DNA of 50,599 nt, taken from contig NZ_JASISZ010000025.1 of assembly GCF_030063355.1 (NCBI RefSeq), positions 40,803-91,401 of the forward strand. The letters are read 5' to 3'. The position numbers were made by a program, and so were the translations under genes. Shown here in pieces: positions 17,204 to 25,504 of the stretch. How positions within the stretch are numbered: the stretch's first letter is position 1; every line of letters begins with the position of its first letter. This DNA comes from Streptomyces sp. PH10-H1. GTDB taxonomy: Bacteria; Actinomycetota; Actinomycetes; Streptomycetales; Streptomycetaceae. Under the pieces are notes generated by a model that was given only the letters and a program-made list of their open reading frames with translations, searched no databases and was not told where the DNA came from.

Positions 17204-17345
17204 CGGCCCCGGGCGACGATCCTCCGGAGCGGCCCGCGGAGGGTGGCCCTGCCGGTTCAGTGTCCCGCCGAGCGGGCGACGACCGCCTCCGGCCGGGAAT
17301 GCCGTCCGTGACGGGCCCGCGCGACGATCCCCTGGAGCGGCCCCC
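17119..17345. repeat. Imperfect ~100-bp tandem duplication with 9-bp repeats
   Basis: Copy 1 (about 17119-17235) and copy 2 (about 17245-17345) share the ordered blocks GGCCCTGCCGGTTC, GCGACGACCGC, GCCGTCCGTGACGG, GCGACGATCC and GGAGCGGCCC. Copy 1 additionally contains three tandem TTCCGGCCC units at 17161-17187. The duplication begins within the tail of the truncated HD-GYP frame and continues into the gap before the second HD gene. Confidence 0.8.
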
Positions 17346-17491
17346 GGCGGCACCGGCGGCACCGGTCACACGGGGCGCACCGGCGGCACCGGCCGCACCG
17401 CCAGCCCGGCGCCGGGCCCCGGAGCGCCCGGTGCCAGGACGGCCGACGCCGGGGACACCATCGACACCCGGCCGCCCGCCGCGTCCTCGCC
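17346..17491. other. Low-complexity GC-rich gap between the two HD genes
   Basis: Mostly ACCGGCGGC-type repeats. No gene with a credible start lies here. The frame of the second HD gene is readable upstream as RVLAVAFAATC, hinting that its N-terminal part once lay here and has been lost. Confidence 0.4.
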
Positions 17492-18468
17492 GTGGCCTTC
17501 GCGGCGACCTGCTTCCAACCGCTCTACAACTCCGGCCTGCTGGAGCGCCTCTTCGACCCCGACCCGCTCTACGCGCTGTTCCTGTTCGCGCTGCTCGCGC
17601 TCACCGCCCTGTGCGACGCGGTGCTGGCCGCCGCGCTCGTCGCCGCCAGGACCGGCTACCCGTTCGCACCCGTACTCCGCGACCAGCTGCGCGCCCTGCC
17701 CACGATCGGCTCCGCCGTCTGCGCGGGCGGGGTGGTGATGGCCCTCGCGGTCGGGGTGGCCGGGCTGTGGGCCCTGCCGGTCCTCAGCCTCCCGCTGCTG
17801 CTCACGCAGGTCTCGTTCCGCCGCCACGCCGCGATCCGGGCCACCTACCGGCAGACCATCGCCTCCCTCGCCCGCGCCACCGAGGTCGCCGGATACACCC
17901 CGGTGGGGCATGCGCGCCGGGTCACCGCGCTGAGCGGGGAGGTCGGCCGGGAGCTGGGGATGGCGCAGCGCGAGCTGCTGCTCCTGGAGTACGCGGCCCT
18001 CATGCACGACATCGGCCAGCTGTCCCTCGTCGATCCCCTCCCCGGCGGGGCCACCGAGCCGCTGGAACCGGCGGAACGGCGCCGTATCGCGCTCCTGGGG
18101 GTGTGGTGGTCCGGCAGACCGGCGTGCCCGCCGAAGTGGCCGTGATCGTGGAGCGCCAGGCCGATCCGTACCGTGAACAGCCTCTTGCCGGCCGCATCGT
18201 CCGCGCCGTCAACGCGTACGAGGATCTGACCGGGGAGAAAGCCGGCCTCGAGCGCCGGCTGGCGGCCGTGGAACGGCTGCGGCTGGCCACCGCCCACGAC
18301 TACGATCCGGGCGTTGTCGCCGCCCTGACCCGGGTTCTCGCCCGCGGGGGAGCCGGTGGGGGAGCCCGTGAGGGAGGGAGCCGGGTGCCCGGTCGCGAAC
18401 CGGACGGTAATGAGCGGCTCTCCCGACCGGCATGGTTGGATGCGGCTGGGGATGGCAAGGAGAAGTGA
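17492..18468 (+). pseudogene. Membrane-anchored HD-domain protein, frameshifted
   Basis: From GTG 17492 the frame encodes three or four hydrophobic helices (residues 1-115) and an HD domain with GHARRVTALSGEVGRELG and ALMHDIGQLSLVDP. At about 18098-18102 (a run of G) the frame changes. The original frame stops at 18145, while another frame carries the natural continuation VVVRQTGVPAEVAVIVERQADPYREQPLAGRIVRAVNAYEDLTGE to a stop at 18468. One extra G would join them. Either the gene is a recent pseudogene or this is a homopolymer sequencing error. The N-terminus also looks incomplete. The final stop overlaps the next start (TGATG), showing that it once led an operon. Confidence 0.75.
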
Positions 18469-18683
18469 TGAGCAGCGAAATCCGGGCTGAGGCGGCGGCC
18501 GAAGTGTGGAAGGTTGTCACTGAGCGGGGGGACGATCTGCGGGAGGGCGGGACCGTCGTCATCCTGGAAGCGGTGAAGAAGAAAATCCCGGTACCCACCG
18601 AGATGCCGGGAATCGATACCGGGCTGAAGGTGTCCGAGGGGGACGTGGTGCGGGAAGGCGACGTTCTGGCCGTGATCGGCTGA
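18468..18683 (+). CDS. Small biotinyl/lipoyl-domain protein with altered acceptor motif
   Basis: A 71-residue single biotinyl-domain protein (IRAEAAAEVWKVVTERGDDLREGGTVV ... GDVVREGDVLAVIG). In related small carrier proteins the acceptor lysine sits in ESMKMEIPV. Here the segment reads EAVKKKIPV, keeping the lysine but replacing both flanking methionines and the glutamate. Biotin ligase recognition would probably be weakened or lost. It starts at ATG 18468, overlapping the stop of the HD frame by one base, so it was translated with it. Confidence 0.8.
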   Translation: MSSEIRAEAAAEVWKVVTERGDDLREGGTVVILEAVKKKIPVPTEMPGIDTGLKVSEGDVVREGDVLAVIG

Positions 18684-18700
18684 GCAGGCAGGCGGGAATC

Positions 18701-19696
18701 GTGAGGATCTTCGGCAGAGTGCGGCACCGGCCCTCCACTACGTGGCGGCAGGCCACCGACCGCGCGTTCTCGCTCATCAGCGACGGGCGCTACGAGGACG
18801 CGGGGGCGCTGCTCACCCGCGCCGCCGACATGGAGCCCTGGCTGTCGGAGTCCTGGTACAACCTCGCGCTGCTGCACAAATTCCGCCACGACTGGGAGCA
18901 GGCCCGCACCGCCGGGCTGCGCGCCGTGGCCCTCCTGGACCGCGATTCCGGCGCCCCGGACTGGTGGAACCTCGGCATCGCCGCCACCGCCCTGCAGGAC
19001 TGGCCGCTGGCCCGCCGCGCCTGGCAGGCGTACGGCCTGCGGCTGCCGTCCGGCTCCGCCGAGAGCGTCTCCGAGGAAGCGGTGCGGCTGGCGCTGGGCA
19101 GCGCCGCGGTACGGCTGTCGCCGGAGGGCGAGGCCGAGGTCGTCTGGGGCCGCCGGCTGGACCCGGCCCGGGTCGAGGTCCTCAGCATCCCGCTGCCGTC
19201 GTCCGGCCGCCGCTGGGGCGAGGTCGTCCTGCACGACGGCGTACCGCACGGTGAGCGGGCCACCGCGGAGGGCTCCGAGAGGTCGGTGTACCCGGTGTTC
19301 GACGAGATCGAGCTGTGGGCCCCCTCGCCGGTTCCCACCTGGCTGGTGCTGCTGGAGGCCGCCACCGCGGCCGACCGGGACGCCCTGGAGCGGCTCGCCG
19401 CCGACGCCGGCTTCGCCGCCGAGGACTGGTCGTCCTCCGTGCGGCTGCTGTGCCGCACCTGCTCCGAGAGCCGGATGCCCACCGACGACGGCACCATGAC
19501 CTCCCGCGACCCCCACGACCACAGCGAACCGGGCCATCCCGGCCACCTCAGCCACCGCAGCGCGGGCGCCCAGTGGGTCCCCGAACGCGAGTGCGGCATA
19601 GCGGCGCCCGCCGCCCTGGTCCGCGGCCTTCTCGACGGCTGGATCGCCGACAGTCCCGACACCCGGGACTGGCGTGATCTGGAGGAGGTCTGCTGA
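18701..19696 (+). CDS. TPR-containing protein of unknown function
   Basis: A 331-residue soluble protein from GTG 18701. Residues 12-115 form two to three TPR-like helical hairpins (AFSLISDGRYEDAGALLTRAADMEP, SWYNLALLHKFRHDWEQARTAG, WWNLGIAATALQDWPLARRAW). The remainder is an uncharacterised mixed domain containing a CRTC pair and a His-rich stretch at about 270-285. The phrase WNLGIAATAL-x-W-x-x-AR-x-AW is common in proteins found beside the sigR locus in streptomycetes. No catalytic motif was recognised. It follows the biotinyl-domain gene by 17 bases and probably shares its transcript. Confidence 0.8.
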   Translation: MRIFGRVRHRPSTTWRQATDRAFSLISDGRYEDAGALLTRAADMEPWLSESWYNLALLHKFRHDWEQARTAGLRAVALLDRDSGAPDWWNLGIAATALQDWPLARRAWQAYGLRLPSGSAESVSEEAVRLALGSAAVRLSPEGEAEVVWGRRLDPARVEVLSIPLPSSGRRWGEVVLHDGVPHGERATAEGSERSVYPVFDEIELWAPSPVPTWLVLLEAATAADRDALERLAADAGFAAEDWSSSVRLLCRTCSESRMPTDDGTMTSRDPHDHSEPGHPGHLSHRSAGAQWVPERECGIAAPAALVRGLLDGWIADSPDTRDWRDLEEVC

Positions 19697-19758
19697 CCTT
19701 GCGCGGCCCCGTACGCTTGACGGGTCGATGACGGTACCGGGAAGGCGTACGGCGGAAC

Positions 19759-20409
19759 ATGTCGCAGCAGGAAACCGAGCAGCAGCAGGACCAGCACGTC
19801 CACGGTGAGTCGTCGGAGTTCCTCGACGACATGACGGACGCCGAGGCGCGCGAGCTGGCGCACCGCGAGCGCGGGACGGCCCGGCCGATCACCGTGGTGG
19901 GCAATCCGGTGCTCCACAAGGAGTGCCGGGACGTCACGGAGTTCGACGGCGATCTCGCCGCTCTCGTGGACGACATGTTCGCCAGCCAGAAGGCCGCTGA
20001 GGGGGTCGGCCTCGCCGCCAACCAGATCGGCGTCGATCTGAAGGTCTTCGTCTACGACTGCCCCGACGACGACGGCCGGCGCCACACCGGTGCCGTCTGC
20101 AACCCCGTACTCGACGAGATCCCCGCCGACCGGCGCGTTCTCGACGACTCCAACGAGGGCTGCCTCTCGGTCCCCGGCGCCTACATGGAGCTGGCCCGCC
20201 CCGATTACGCGATCGTCCGCGGCCAGGACCTGCAGGGCAACCCCATCGCCGTCGAGGGCACCGGCTACTTCGCCCGCTGCCTCCAGCACGAGACCGACCA
20301 CCTCTACGGCTACCTCTACATCGACCGCCTCTCCAAGCGCGACCGCAAGGACGTCCTCCGGCAGATGGCCGAGGCCACCCCCAAGTTCGAAACGGTCCCC
20401 AACGACTGA
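19759..20409 (+). CDS. def: Peptide deformylase
   Basis: A 216-residue polypeptide deformylase removing the formyl group from nascent N-termini. All three motifs are present: GVGLAANQ (82-89), EGCLSVPG (133-140, metal Cys135) and HETDH (177-181, the two metal histidines and catalytic Glu). An acidic, Gln-rich extension of about 40 residues precedes the catalytic domain. Start ATG 19759. It ends at a strong terminator that separates it from nrdB, which converges on it. Confidence 0.97.
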   Translation: MSQQETEQQQDQHVHGESSEFLDDMTDAEARELAHRERGTARPITVVGNPVLHKECRDVTEFDGDLAALVDDMFASQKAAEGVGLAANQIGVDLKVFVYDCPDDDGRRHTGAVCNPVLDEIPADRRVLDDSNEGCLSVPGAYMELARPDYAIVRGQDLQGNPIAVEGTGYFARCLQHETDHLYGYLYIDRLSKRDRKDVLRQMAEATPKFETVPND

Positions 20410-20424
20410 CCGCCGCGCTCGCCG

Positions 20425-20477
20425 ACGCGTAAGGGCCCCGCTCCTGGAATTCACCCTGGAGCGGGGCCCTTACGCGT
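20425..20477. terminator. Bidirectional terminator between def and nrdB
   Basis: A roughly 20-bp perfect stem (20425-20444 with 20458-20477) and 13-base loop, between two convergent genes. Confidence 0.93.
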
Positions 20478-20503
20478 TGACCGGGGGACGCGAGGTCTAG
20501 GGC

Positions 20504-21523
20504 CTAGAAGTCGTCGTCGAAGCCGACGGTGCCTTCGACCGCCACCTGATAGGCGGAGGGGCGGCGTTCGAAGAAGTTGGTCAGTTCCTGGACGCCCTGG
20601 AGCTCCATGAAGGAGAAGGGGTTCTCCGAGCCGTAGACCGGGGCGATGCCCAGCCGGGCGAGGCGCTGGTCGGCGACGCACTGGAGGTACTCGCGCATGG
20701 ACGCGGTGTTCATGCCGGGCAGGCCCTCGCCGCAGAGGTCGTGGGCGAACTGGAGCTCGGCCTCGACGGCCTCGCGGATCATGTCGGTGATCTGCAGGTT
20801 GAGTTCATCGTCGAAGAGATCGGGCTCTTCCGTTCGGACGGTGTCGACGAACGCGAACGCGGCGTCCATGTGGCCGGTTTCATCTCTGAAGACCCAGTTG
20901 GTGCCGGTCGCCAGACCGTGCAGCAGGCCGCGGGAGCGGAACCAGTAGACGTAGGCGAAGGCGCCGTAGAAGAAGAGCCCCTCGATACAGGCCGCGAAGC
21001 AGATGAGGTTGAGGAGGAAGCGGCGGCGGTCGGACCTGGACTCCAGGCGGTCGATCTTCTCGACGGAGTCCATCCACTTGAAGCAGAACCGCGCCTTCTC
21101 GCGGATGGACGGGATGCTCTCGACGGCGTCGAAGGCGGCGGCCCGGTCATCGGGATCGGGGAGGTAGGTGTCGAGCAGCGTCAAGTAGAACTGGACGTGC
21201 ACGGCCTCCTCGAAGAGCTGGCGCGAGAGGTAGAGGCGGGCCTCGGGGGAGTTGATGTGCTTGTAGAGGGTGAGCACGAGGTTGTTGGCCACGATCGAGT
21301 CGCCGGTCGCGAAGAAGGCGACGAGGCGGCCGATCATGTGCTGCTCGCCGGGGGACAGCTTGGCGAGGTCGGAGACGTCGGAGTGCAGATCGACCTCTTC
21401 GACGGTCCAGGTGTTCTTGATCGCGTTGTGGTAGCGCTCGTAGAACTCCGGGTAGCGCATGGGCCGCAGGGTGAGTTCGAAGCCCGGGTCGAGGAGGTGC
21501 TTCTGCTTGGTGGGGGTGGTCAT
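20504..21523 (-). CDS. nrdB: Ribonucleotide reductase class Ia small subunit (R2)
   Basis: A 339-residue diiron R2 protein. Iron ligands and the radical tyrosine appear in order: WTVEEVDLHSD (Asp), FEEAVHVQFY (Glu, His and, four residues after the His, the radical Tyr), FAACIEGLFF (Glu), RDETGHMDAAF (Glu, His). The C-terminal FDDDF tail would dock on NrdA. ATG 21523 overlaps the nrdA stop by one base (TAATG). It is the last gene of the unit. In S. coelicolor this operon is described as nrdABS with a third, AraC-like gene; here a terminator and convergent def follow nrdB directly. Confidence 0.96.
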   Translation of the reverse strand: MTTPTKQKHLLDPGFELTLRPMRYPEFYERYHNAIKNTWTVEEVDLHSDVSDLAKLSPGEQHMIGRLVAFFATGDSIVANNLVLTLYKHINSPEARLYLSRQLFEEAVHVQFYLTLLDTYLPDPDDRAAAFDAVESIPSIREKARFCFKWMDSVEKIDRLESRSDRRRFLLNLICFAACIEGLFFYGAFAYVYWFRSRGLLHGLATGTNWVFRDETGHMDAAFAFVDTVRTEEPDLFDDELNLQITDMIREAVEAELQFAHDLCGEGLPGMNTASMREYLQCVADQRLARLGIAPVYGSENPFSFMELQGVQELTNFFERRPSAYQVAVEGTVGFDDDF

Positions 21524-23880
21524 TACTGGCAGGCCTCGCAGGACTCGGGGTTTTCCAGGGAGCAGGCGACGGCGTCGTCGTTCGTCTGCTGGATGGGGAC
21601 GGGGACGGGGACGGTTGCGGGGGCGGGGGCGGCCGCGGCGGCGCGGGCGATCCGGGTGGCGGGCCGCGAGCGCAGGTAGTAGGTGGTCTTGAGGCCCTGC
21701 TTCCAGGCGTACGCGTACATCGAGCTGAGCTTGCCGATGGTGGGCGAGGCCATGAAGAGGTTCAGCGACTGGCTCTGGTCCAGGTACGGGGTGCGGGCCG
21801 CGGCCATGTCGATCAGGGCGCGCTGCGGCAGCTCCCAGGCGGTGCGGTACAGGGTCCGCACTTCTGCCGGGATCCAGTTGAAGCCCTCGACGGAGCCGTT
21901 GGACTCGCGCAGCGCCTCGCGGGACTGGGCGTCCCACACGCCGAGCCCCTTGAGCTCGTCCACCAGGTAGGAGTTGACCTGGAGGAACTCACCCGACAGC
22001 GTCTCGCGCTTGAAGAGGTTGGAGACCTGCGGCTCGATGCACTCGTACACGCCGGCGATCGAGGCGATCGTCGCGGTCGGCGCGATGGCCAGCAGCAGCG
22101 AGTTGCGCATGCCGGTCCTCGCGATCCGGGCGCGCAGCGCGGCCCAGCGCTCGGGCCAGAGCGAGTCGGCGGTGTCGTAGTGGTCCGGGTGCAGGACGCC
22201 CTGGGCGGTACGGGTCTGCTCCCAGGCCGGGTGCGGGCCGTGCCGTTCGGCGAGGGCGGCGGAGGACTCGTAGGCGGCGAGCATGATGCGCTCGGAGATA
22301 CGGGTGGACAGCGTCCGCGCCTCGGCGGAGTCGAAGGGCAGCCGCAGCTTGAAGAAGACGTCCTGCAGGCCCATCAGGCCCAGGCCGACGGGCCGCCAGC
22401 GGGAGTTCGACGCGCCGGCCTGCCCGGTCGGGTAAAAGTTGATGTCCACCACGCGGTCCAGGAAGGTGACGGCGGTGCGGACCGTGGCGTCGAGCTTCTC
22501 CCAGTCCATCTCGCCGTCGGCGCCCAGGTGGGCGGAGAGGTTGACCGAGCCGAGGTTGCAGACGGCGGTCTCGCCGTCGTCGGAGACCTCCAGGATCTCG
22601 GTGCACAGGTTCGAGGAGTGGACGACATTGCCGGGCAGCGCCGTCTGGTTGGCGGTGCGGTTGGCGGAGTCCTTGAAGTTCAGCCAGCCGTTGCCGGTCT
22701 GCGCGAGGGTGCGCATCATCCGGGCGTAGAGCTGACGGGCCTGGATGGTCTTGATGGCCAGCCCGGCGGACTCGGCCTTGTGGTACGCGGCGTCGAAGTC
22801 CCCGCCCCACAGGTCGACCAGCTCCGGCACGTCCGAGGGCGAGAAGAGCGACCAGTCGGTGTCGGCGTCCACCCGGCGCATGAACTCGTCGGGGATCCAG
22901 TGCGCGAGGTTGAGGTTGTGGGTACGCCGGGCTTCCTCACCGGTGTTGTCGCGCAGCTCGAGGAACTCCTCGATGTCGGCGTGCCAGGTCTCCAGGTAGA
23001 CGGCGGCGGCGCCCTTGCGCCGTCCGCCCTGGTTGACGGCGGCGACGGAGGCGTCGAGGGTGCGCAGGAACGGCACGATGCCGTTGGAGTGCCCGTTGGT
23101 GCCGCGGATCAGCGAGCCGCGCGAGCGGATCCGGCTGAACGGGATGCCGATGCCGCCGGCGTGCTTCGACAGCCGGGCGACCTGGTGGTAGCGGTCGTAG
23201 ATCGAGTCCAGCTCGTCGAGCGGCGAGTCCAGCAGGTAGCACGACGACATCTGCGGGTGCCGGGTGCCGGAGTTGAAGAGTGTGGGGGAGCTGGGGAGAT
23301 ACGAGAGGGTGCTGGTCAGCGCGTAGAGCTCGCCGACCTCGACGAGGGCCCGGACCGAGTGGTCCTCGGCCAGGCCGCAGGCGACGCGCAGCAGGAAGTG
23401 CTGCGGGGTCTCGATGACCTGGCGGCTGATCGGGTGCCGGAGCAGGTAGCGGCTGTGCAGCGTACGGAGGCCGAAGTACTCGAAGCGGTCGTCGGCGGTC
23501 TCGTCGATCATCGCGTCCAGGCGCGCGGCGTGCAGCATGACGAACTCGGCCGTGGCGTCGGCGATCAGGCCCTCGCGGTGCCCGACGGCGATCGAGGCGG
23601 AGAAGGAGACCGCGCCCTGTCCGGCCGCCTCGTCGGCGACCGCCCGGGAGAGCAGACGGGCCGCGAGGCGGCTGTACTGCGGGTCCTCGGAGATCAGCCC
23701 GGCGGCGGCCTCGGTGGCCAGCGACCGCAGTTCGGCCTCGTCCGATCCGGCGTTGCGGCCGCGGAGCGCGGCCGCGGCGACCCGGCCGGGGTCGGTGTCC
23801 GGGAGGTCGGCGGTGAGATCCGTCAGGGTGTGCAGCAGGATGGTTCCTGCTGAAGCGGGGGCTGCGGGCGCGATGGTCAC
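21523..23880 (-). CDS. nrdA: Ribonucleotide reductase class Ia large subunit (R1)
   Basis: A 785-residue R1 protein that reduces ribonucleoside diphosphates. Recognisable parts are MSSCYLLDSPLDEL (active-site Cys), NLCTEILEV (catalytic N-x-C-x-E), AVCNLGSVNLSAH (second Cys of the pair), RNSLLLAIAPTATIASIAGV and the C-terminal CEACQ shuttle cysteines. GTG 23880 (MTIAPA) is preferred, with GGGAGAG upstream; the open frame to 23946 is leader. Transcription passes through a cobalamin riboswitch, so it should be silenced when coenzyme B12 allows the class II enzyme to work. Confidence 0.96.
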   Translation of the reverse strand: MTIAPAAPASAGTILLHTLTDLTADLPDTDPGRVAAAALRGRNAGSDEAELRSLATEAAAGLISEDPQYSRLAARLLSRAVADEAAGQGAVSFSASIAVGHREGLIADATAEFVMLHAARLDAMIDETADDRFEYFGLRTLHSRYLLRHPISRQVIETPQHFLLRVACGLAEDHSVRALVEVGELYALTSTLSYLPSSPTLFNSGTRHPQMSSCYLLDSPLDELDSIYDRYHQVARLSKHAGGIGIPFSRIRSRGSLIRGTNGHSNGIVPFLRTLDASVAAVNQGGRRKGAAAVYLETWHADIEEFLELRDNTGEEARRTHNLNLAHWIPDEFMRRVDADTDWSLFSPSDVPELVDLWGGDFDAAYHKAESAGLAIKTIQARQLYARMMRTLAQTGNGWLNFKDSANRTANQTALPGNVVHSSNLCTEILEVSDDGETAVCNLGSVNLSAHLGADGEMDWEKLDATVRTAVTFLDRVVDINFYPTGQAGASNSRWRPVGLGLMGLQDVFFKLRLPFDSAEARTLSTRISERIMLAAYESSAALAERHGPHPAWEQTRTAQGVLHPDHYDTADSLWPERWAALRARIARTGMRNSLLLAIAPTATIASIAGVYECIEPQVSNLFKRETLSGEFLQVNSYLVDELKGLGVWDAQSREALRESNGSVEGFNWIPAEVRTLYRTAWELPQRALIDMAAARTPYLDQSQSLNLFMASPTIGKLSSMYAYAWKQGLKTTYYLRSRPATRIARAAAAAPAPATVPVPVPIQQTNDDAVACSLENPESCEACQ

Positions 23881-23984
23881 GTTGGTGCTCTCTCCCTCGT
23901 ACGCGGCGACGGCGTCGCGAGGGGAGGAGCAGGCGCGTTCGGGCACACCGCATCAGGACAGGTGTGTGCCATGTCGCGTCCGCC

Positions 23985-24160
23985 GGCCCAACCCGCGAGG
24001 CCCGGACAACACTGCACCCGGAAGGCTGGACCGGGTGCGCCGTCGGCAGGTGGCCGGACTGTGCGGGCGTGCGCAGGCACGACCGCTCACCGTTGCGGGG
24101 CAGTGCCGGATTCTCACCGGCTTCCCCTGCGCGGACAGCGGGCTTGAGCATACATCTAGT
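23985..24160 (-). promoter_or_regulatory. Adenosylcobalamin riboswitch upstream of nrdAB
   Basis: On the minus strand the leader contains the conserved B12 aptamer core: GGGGAAG, then GGTGAGAATCC and GCCCCGCAACGGTGA (about 24085-24127), and the B12 box AGTCCGGCCACCTGCC (about 24044-24060). A GCACCCGG/CCGGGTGC hairpin (24014-24038) follows as likely part of the expression platform. This matches the riboswitch described for Streptomyces nrdABS. The outer limits are approximate. Confidence 0.93.
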
Positions 24161-24228
24161 GGCGCCTCGCGGAGGTAACCCCAGATGTTGTGTCTGGTGT
24201 GGTGCGTCGCTGGAGGTGTGCGGTGGTC

Positions 24229-24411
24229 TCAGGCGATCGGGCTGAAGGTGCTCCGGGTGGGGGCGGACTGCTCCTCGTGGCGGCGTTCCGCCGCCCTGGC
24301 GGCGCGGATCTGGCGGGAGATGCGGAGTTCGACACGGAATCCGATCAGGGCCGGCAGTGCGAGGAGGAGGAACAGGGCGGTGGCGGCCACCAGGCCGAGG
24401 AAGGTGTTCAT
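24229..24411 (-). CDS. Small single-pass membrane protein
   Basis: A 60-residue protein from ATG 24411 with one strong hydrophobic helix (NTFLGLVAATALFLLLALPALIG, residues 2-24), then a basic, helical cytoplasmic tail (RISRQIRAARAAERRHEE). No known family was recognised. It lies between the nrdA leader and the divergent GlxA-type gene and may share the promoter region with the latter. Longer in-frame starts up to 24501 are unlikely because they overlap the neighbouring start. Confidence 0.6.
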   Translation of the reverse strand: MNTFLGLVAATALFLLLALPALIGFRVELRISRQIRAARAAERRHEEQSAPTRSTFSPIA

Positions 24412-24499
24412 GCGTCTACTGTCGTCCGATCCGCCGCGCGGCGGCAGTGGCAGGACTGACGCACTACCGCAAATTCCTGCCAAGTGAGATGCTCGGAGC

Positions 24500-25471
24500 A
24501 TGCTGAAGAACGTGGCAGTGGTCCTGATGGACGGTGGTCACGCCTTTGAACTGGGCGTCGTGTGCGAAGTGTTCGGCATCGACCGCAGTGAGCAGGGGCT
24601 GCCCGTCTACGACTTCGCCGTCGTGGCGGTCGGGTCGTCCCCGGTGCGGATGCACAACAGCATGACGGTGACGACTCCGTACGGAATCGACCGGTTGGAG
24701 GAGGCGGATCTCATCGCCGTTCCGGCGGGCTGCGACTTCCCTGACCGGGAGTATCCGCCGGAGCTGCTGCGCGCGCTGCGCGGCGTCGTCGAGCGGGGCG
24801 GCCGGGTGCTCAGCGTGTGCTCGGGGGCGTTCGTGCTGGGCGCGGCCGGGCTGCTGGACGGCCGGAGCTGCACGACTCACTGGCGGCACACGGAGGGGCT
24901 CGCGCGCCGCTTCCCGCTGGCGCGGGTCGAGCCGGATGTGCTCTACGTGGACGACGATCCGGTGATCACGTCGGCCGGGACGGCGGCCGGCATCGACGCC
25001 TGTCTGCATCTGGTCCGCAAGGAGCAGGGCGGCGCGGTGGCCACGGGCATCGCCCGGCGCATGGTGGTGCCGCCGCACCGGGAGGGCGGTCAGGCGCAGT
25101 ACGTGGACCGGCCGCTGCCGCGCGGCCAGTGCGACACCGTGGGCGGGGTGCTCGGCTGGATGGAACGTCATCTGGACCGCGAGGTGACCGTCGAGGAACT
25201 GGCCGCCCGCGCCCATATGTCGCCGCGTACCTTCGCGCGCCGCTTCCAGCAGGAGACCGGCACCACGCCGTACCGCTGGCTGCTCGGCCAGCGGGTGCTG
25301 CTGGCGCGCGAGCTGCTGGAGGGGACGGACGAGACGATGGACGCGATCGCCTCCCGCGCGGGCTTCGGCAGCGCGGCCACACTGCGCCACCACTTCGCCC
25401 AGTGGGTGGGCACGACCCCGCAGTCCTACCGCCGGACGTTCAGGGACCCGGTGCCGGCGCGGAGCGCATGA
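24500..25471 (+). CDS. GlxA-type AraC-family regulator with DJ-1/PfpI domain
   Basis: A 323-residue regulator. Residues 1-190 form a DJ-1/PfpI (class I glutamine amidotransferase-like) domain with the nucleophile-elbow cysteine in LSVCSGAFVLGAAGLLDG. Residues 215-318 form an AraC DNA-binding domain: TVEELAARAHMSPRTFARRFQQETG and DAIASRAGFGSAATLRHHFAQWVGTTPQSYRRTF. The ligand is unknown. ATG 24500. It reads away from the nrd operon. An AraC-like gene (nrdS) belongs to the nrd operon in S. coelicolor, but orientation and domain make-up do not show that this is the same gene. Confidence 0.9.
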   Translation: MLKNVAVVLMDGGHAFELGVVCEVFGIDRSEQGLPVYDFAVVAVGSSPVRMHNSMTVTTPYGIDRLEEADLIAVPAGCDFPDREYPPELLRALRGVVERGGRVLSVCSGAFVLGAAGLLDGRSCTTHWRHTEGLARRFPLARVEPDVLYVDDDPVITSAGTAAGIDACLHLVRKEQGGAVATGIARRMVVPPHREGGQAQYVDRPLPRGQCDTVGGVLGWMERHLDREVTVEELAARAHMSPRTFARRFQQETGTTPYRWLLGQRVLLARELLEGTDETMDAIASRAGFGSAATLRHHFAQWVGTTPQSYRRTFRDPVPARSA

Positions 25472-25504
25472 CACGGGGTCCCCGGCCCGAGGGGTACGGC
25501 CGGC

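Noticed and set aside
22180..23853. 557-codon plus-strand frame opposite nrdA
   Set aside because: Antisense shadow of a clearly functional enzyme gene; composition is Gly/Val/Arg/Gln-rich without any domain.
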